DNA of 62,516 nucleotides from Lachnospiraceae bacterium UBA3273 (GTDB lineage Bacteria > Bacillota > Clostridia > Lachnospirales > Lachnospiraceae), in NCBI GenBank assembly GCA_002362385.1, contig DEUB01000018.1:1-62516 (forward strand), given 5' to 3'. A program made the translations under genes and the position numbers. The first letter of the stretch is position 1. Every line of letters begins with the position of its first letter. Below the pieces are notes generated by a model that saw only the letters and a list, made by a program, of their open reading frames with translations, did no database searches and was not told where the DNA came from. Positions 60,367 to 62,516 of the stretch are shown here, piece after piece.

Positions 60367-60431
60367 AGTCTTCTTCCCCTCTGTTATTTTTCATGAGATA
60401 TATCGTTTTCATAAGTACCGCATTCTTTGCC

Positions 60432-60460
60432 ATTATAACATTATTCCTCTTTTATTTCAA
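60432..60460 (-). promoter_or_regulatory. sigma-A promoter of the chemoreceptor gene
   Basis: TTGAAA (60460..60455), 17 bp, TATAAT (60437..60432) on the minus strand. The -35 overlaps the stop codon of the IbrB-like gene. Confidence 0.7.
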
Positions 60461-61068
60461 CATACACCGGCCTCTTGGTCCTTTTCCTGCTCCCCTTCCG
60501 GATCCTCTTTGCTTTTTTTGGGTCTGTTCCCCTTACCCGTTTCCTTTGTATCGCTTTCCGCCGGCCTCCATGCCTTTCCGAAATCCACATCCTTAAAGAG
60601 CGCCGCAAGCCCTGTGATCTGCTTTAACCTGAGTATCTCATCCTTGTCCATGCCCAAATGCTTGGATATCCACGCATCACTGCGCCCTAATTCATGCAGC
60701 TCTTTTACAATGTTGCTCATTAAATCCACGTCATGGCTTCCCCTTGCCCGGTTATGCCGGATGGTACTGGCCATGCGCTGGTCTAAGGATTTATCGATAA
60801 CGGAAACCGGCAGCATACCGCCTTCCCTTTCATAAATATCCTCATGCTCCTTCATGATCCTGTAGCGGTGAAAACCGTCTACGATCACATAAACATCTTC
60901 CTCCTTTACATAATAACATACGATCGGCATCGTATAGCCGTCGGCCTTAATGCTTTCATAAAGCAGCCTCATTTCAGGCGGTGCAACTGCATTGGGATTA
61001 TAGGTGTTTGCCCTGATCTTTTCTATAGGCACCGCAATAACCCCGTAAGCAGGACTTTTATACCCCAT
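60457..61068 (-). CDS. IbrB-like ParB/sulfiredoxin-fold protein
   Basis: The 203 residues start with a ParB-type N-terminal domain (about 10-115): VPIEKIRANTYNPN, then IVDGFHRYRIMKEH (the GxxR phosphate-binding motif of ParB-fold proteins) and TIRHNRARGSHDVDLMSNI. A helix-turn-helix-like part follows (DAWISKHLGMDKDEILRLKQ), then a charged Lys/Glu tail. Such proteins often occur beside PAPS-reductase-like ATPases; the Escherichia coli pair IbrA/IbrB, known as activators of eib genes, is the named example. The start overlaps the end of the upstream partner by 11 nt, so the two are coupled. The real biochemical role is not established. Confidence 0.8.
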   Translation of the reverse strand: MGYKSPAYGVIAVPIEKIRANTYNPNAVAPPEMRLLYESIKADGYTMPIVCYYVKEEDVYVIVDGFHRYRIMKEHEDIYEREGGMLPVSVIDKSLDQRMASTIRHNRARGSHDVDLMSNIVKELHELGRSDAWISKHLGMDKDEILRLKQITGLAALFKDVDFGKAWRPAESDTKETGKGNRPKKSKEDPEGEQEKDQEAGVC

Positions 61069-62389
61069 AGTTAATCTCCTCTACACTTTTGTATTTTCGT
61101 TTAATGACATCGATACGCTTCTGCTGTTCTCTTGTAAGGCCAAATCCCATAAATCTGCAGACATGGTCATTTTTTAAGATGCAGTAACACATCCTTTTCC
61201 AGCTGGGAATATCCTTTGTCGTCTTAATATCATCGGTATCGTCGGGAATCTTTTCCATAAAAACGACCCTGGTTTTCCTTGTCAATGTATAATTGGAGAC
61301 CCCGTTTCTTTTAATACGGTATCCGTGGTCCAAAAGCTCTTCAATGGTTTCTTCCTCCAGCCCTCCCCCTGTTTTGTGCCAGAAGTTCATGGATGTATTG
61401 AATTTCTTGACATAATTGTTCCGAAGCCTTTTAGGCAGCGTATCCAGTAAAAATCTTGTATAGGACTCCCATGTATGGCCTTCCGGCAGGGTTACGTTCC
61501 GGTATCCCATCGCCTTTGTCCTTCCGTAAATACAGGCAAAATTTGCGCCTCTGACCCTTCCTACCAGCTTCGCCCAGATCTCCGGATCTATTACCCTGTA
61601 CAGATTCAGGGAATCCTTGGAATAATCATTAAAAGGAGAGGCAACTCTCATCTGTGTCACTTTCAGGCCCGCCATATGATACAGGTCATACAGCCTGTTG
61701 TATGTATACCCGAACAAATAGTTTGCATGCCAGACATCATTTAAGGACCAGTCATATAGAGGGGACGCCGTCCAGACGTCCTTAAACTGTTTACTGATCC
61801 AGCACTGGTCGTCATATCCGTTCTTTTTATTTAAAAACCCGCTGTATCTCTGCAGGGATTCCTCCGCGCGCATTCCTAACAGGCAGACGGTCTTTCTGTT
61901 ATGATGGGAAATACGGTACCACCTTCCGAACTGCTTTGCCAGATCCTCCTGATGCATCTTGTAACGGTAAGTCGTTATGGGATTATTATCCAGATTTACA
62001 ACATAGTCCTTTTGGGGCATCTTTCTGACCCATGCATCTTTTTTGTTATCGTCCCAGGGATACCAGTACATCTCATAGCTGCTCAAAGCCGTTCTCGTGG
62101 CCATGGGCAGGCAGACCCAGTAGGGCTCCACCTCATCTTTGATCTCTTCAAAGGTCTTTTCTATGTATTCCGTGGTTACCGTATACTGGGCTTCAAAATC
62201 CTGGTGGAAAACTCCTATTTTTCTTTCGGGATAGTATTTTCTTTTAAAATCCAACACCAGGTTTAACAAAAGCCCGCTGTCCTTTCCTCCCGAAAAGGAT
62301 ACATAAATATTGTCAAATTCCTCAAAAATCAGTTTCAGGCGTTTTTGCAGAGCCTCATATACATTCTGTTCCTCGTATTCGCGTATCAT
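61058..62389 (-). CDS. IbrA-like PP-loop ATPase (PAPS reductase family, DUF3440)
   Basis: The 443-residue protein has the PP-loop SGGKDSGLLL (about 32-41) of PAPS reductase and N-type ATP pyrophosphatases, and the family regions YWVCLPMATRTALSSYEMYW and NRKTVCLLGMRAEESLQRY. The C-terminal half (about 260-443) is DUF3440-like. There are cysteines (MCYCILKNDHVC near the C-terminus), but no obvious CxxC metal site of a typical reductase. PP-loop enzymes adenylate a substrate before sulfur or nitrogen transfer; the substrate here is unknown. GGAGGG precedes the ATG. It is co-transcribed with the IbrB-like gene. Confidence 0.82.
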   Translation of the reverse strand: MIREYEEQNVYEALQKRLKLIFEEFDNIYVSFSGGKDSGLLLNLVLDFKRKYYPERKIGVFHQDFEAQYTVTTEYIEKTFEEIKDEVEPYWVCLPMATRTALSSYEMYWYPWDDNKKDAWVRKMPQKDYVVNLDNNPITTYRYKMHQEDLAKQFGRWYRISHHNRKTVCLLGMRAEESLQRYSGFLNKKNGYDDQCWISKQFKDVWTASPLYDWSLNDVWHANYLFGYTYNRLYDLYHMAGLKVTQMRVASPFNDYSKDSLNLYRVIDPEIWAKLVGRVRGANFACIYGRTKAMGYRNVTLPEGHTWESYTRFLLDTLPKRLRNNYVKKFNTSMNFWHKTGGGLEEETIEELLDHGYRIKRNGVSNYTLTRKTRVVFMEKIPDDTDDIKTTKDIPSWKRMCYCILKNDHVCRFMGFGLTREQQKRIDVIKRKYKSVEEINYGV

Positions 62390-62474
62390 ATGAATCCCTC
62401 CGGTTTTGCCAGATAATTTCCAAAATTTTCCAATTTTCTACAATAATAAATTTAGCATATCGGGGGGAGAAATT

Positions 62475-62514
62475 CAATAAAGTTCTGTGGAGGGTTTGTG
62501 TCAACACTTTATTG
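62475..62514 (-). promoter_or_regulatory. promoter region of the IbrAB-like pair with inverted repeat
   Basis: CAATAAAGT (62475..62483) and ACTTTATTG (62506..62514) are perfect inverted copies. Between them, on the minus strand, lies TTGACA (62505..62500), a perfect -35; the -10 17 bp further would be TTTATT inside the second arm, a weak match. The arrangement suggests an operator covering the promoter. The true promoter may extend beyond the window edge. Confidence 0.45.
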
Positions 62515-62516
62515 GC

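Overview
The window looks like a chromosomal segment of an anaerobic, spore-forming Firmicute of the Lachnospiraceae (Clostridium cluster XIVa) type. The clues are the rimP-nusA-ylxR-ylxQ-infB-rbfA-nrnA-truB-ribF and pyrH-frr-uppS-cdsA-dxr-rseP orders, a PolC-type replicase, BclA-like collagen proteins of the spore surface, a glycyl-radical spare-part protein and AGGAGG ribosome sites. The genus cannot be fixed from the sequence alone. All but one of the genes called here lie on the minus strand; the exception is a 79-residue stand-alone glycyl-radical domain at 6182..6421.

Layout, left to right: (1) 1-6.4 kb: a 119-bp MITE-like element, a possible small membrane protein, a lipoprotein, an FtsX-type ABC exporter operon with an XRE regulator, and the glycyl-radical protein. 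(2) 6.4-10.5 kb: a two-component system followed by its own ABC-2 exporter. (3) 10.5-12.7 kb: a small accessory block with a DinJ/YafQ toxin-antitoxin pair and a GNAT / DUF4304-like / 57-residue ORF operon. (4) 12.8-16.5 kb: two collagen-like spore-surface proteins flanking a family 2 glycosyltransferase, with sigma-K-like promoters. (5) 16.6-23 kb: pnp and rpsO with structured leaders, a secreted protein made of 40-residue alanine-rich repeats, a lipoprotein, a large (about 290 bp) inverted-repeat element and an NlpC/P60 wall hydrolase. (6) 23-33.5 kb: a Na/Pi transporter and the ribF-truB-nrnA-rbfA-infB-ylxQ-ylxR-nusA-rimP translation operon. (7) 33.6-42.3 kb: a compact phosphate regulon, pstSCAB-phoU, nptA, phoB, phoR. 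(8) 42.4-50.5 kb: tRNA-Glu, polC, ispG, a 51-residue ORF, and a Ser/Thr kinase with a PP2C phosphatase. (9) 50.7-58.5 kb: a likely single operon, polysaccharide deacetylase - bactofilin - pyrH - frr - uppS - cdsA - dxr - rseP. (10) 58.6-62.5 kb: a chemoreceptor and an IbrA/IbrB-like pair of PP-loop ATPase and ParB-fold protein.

How the genes work together: phosphate uptake is served by an ATP-driven Pst system and two sodium-coupled NptA carriers. TGTAAA/TTTACA repeats lie upstream of all three transcription units and probably bind the PhoB encoded here. Envelope functions are spread over the deacetylase, bactofilin, UppS, CdsA, Dxr/IspG (isoprenoid precursors for UppS), RseP and the NlpC hydrolase. 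RNA metabolism and translation functions are grouped in the pnp/rpsO and rimP-ribF regions, each with a leader structure that could give feedback control. The observations I would check first are the IbrAB-like pair, the pnp leader hairpin, the inverted-repeat element at 21.4-21.7 kb, the collagen/glycosyltransferase cluster, and the bactofilin with its repeated acidic-linker motif.
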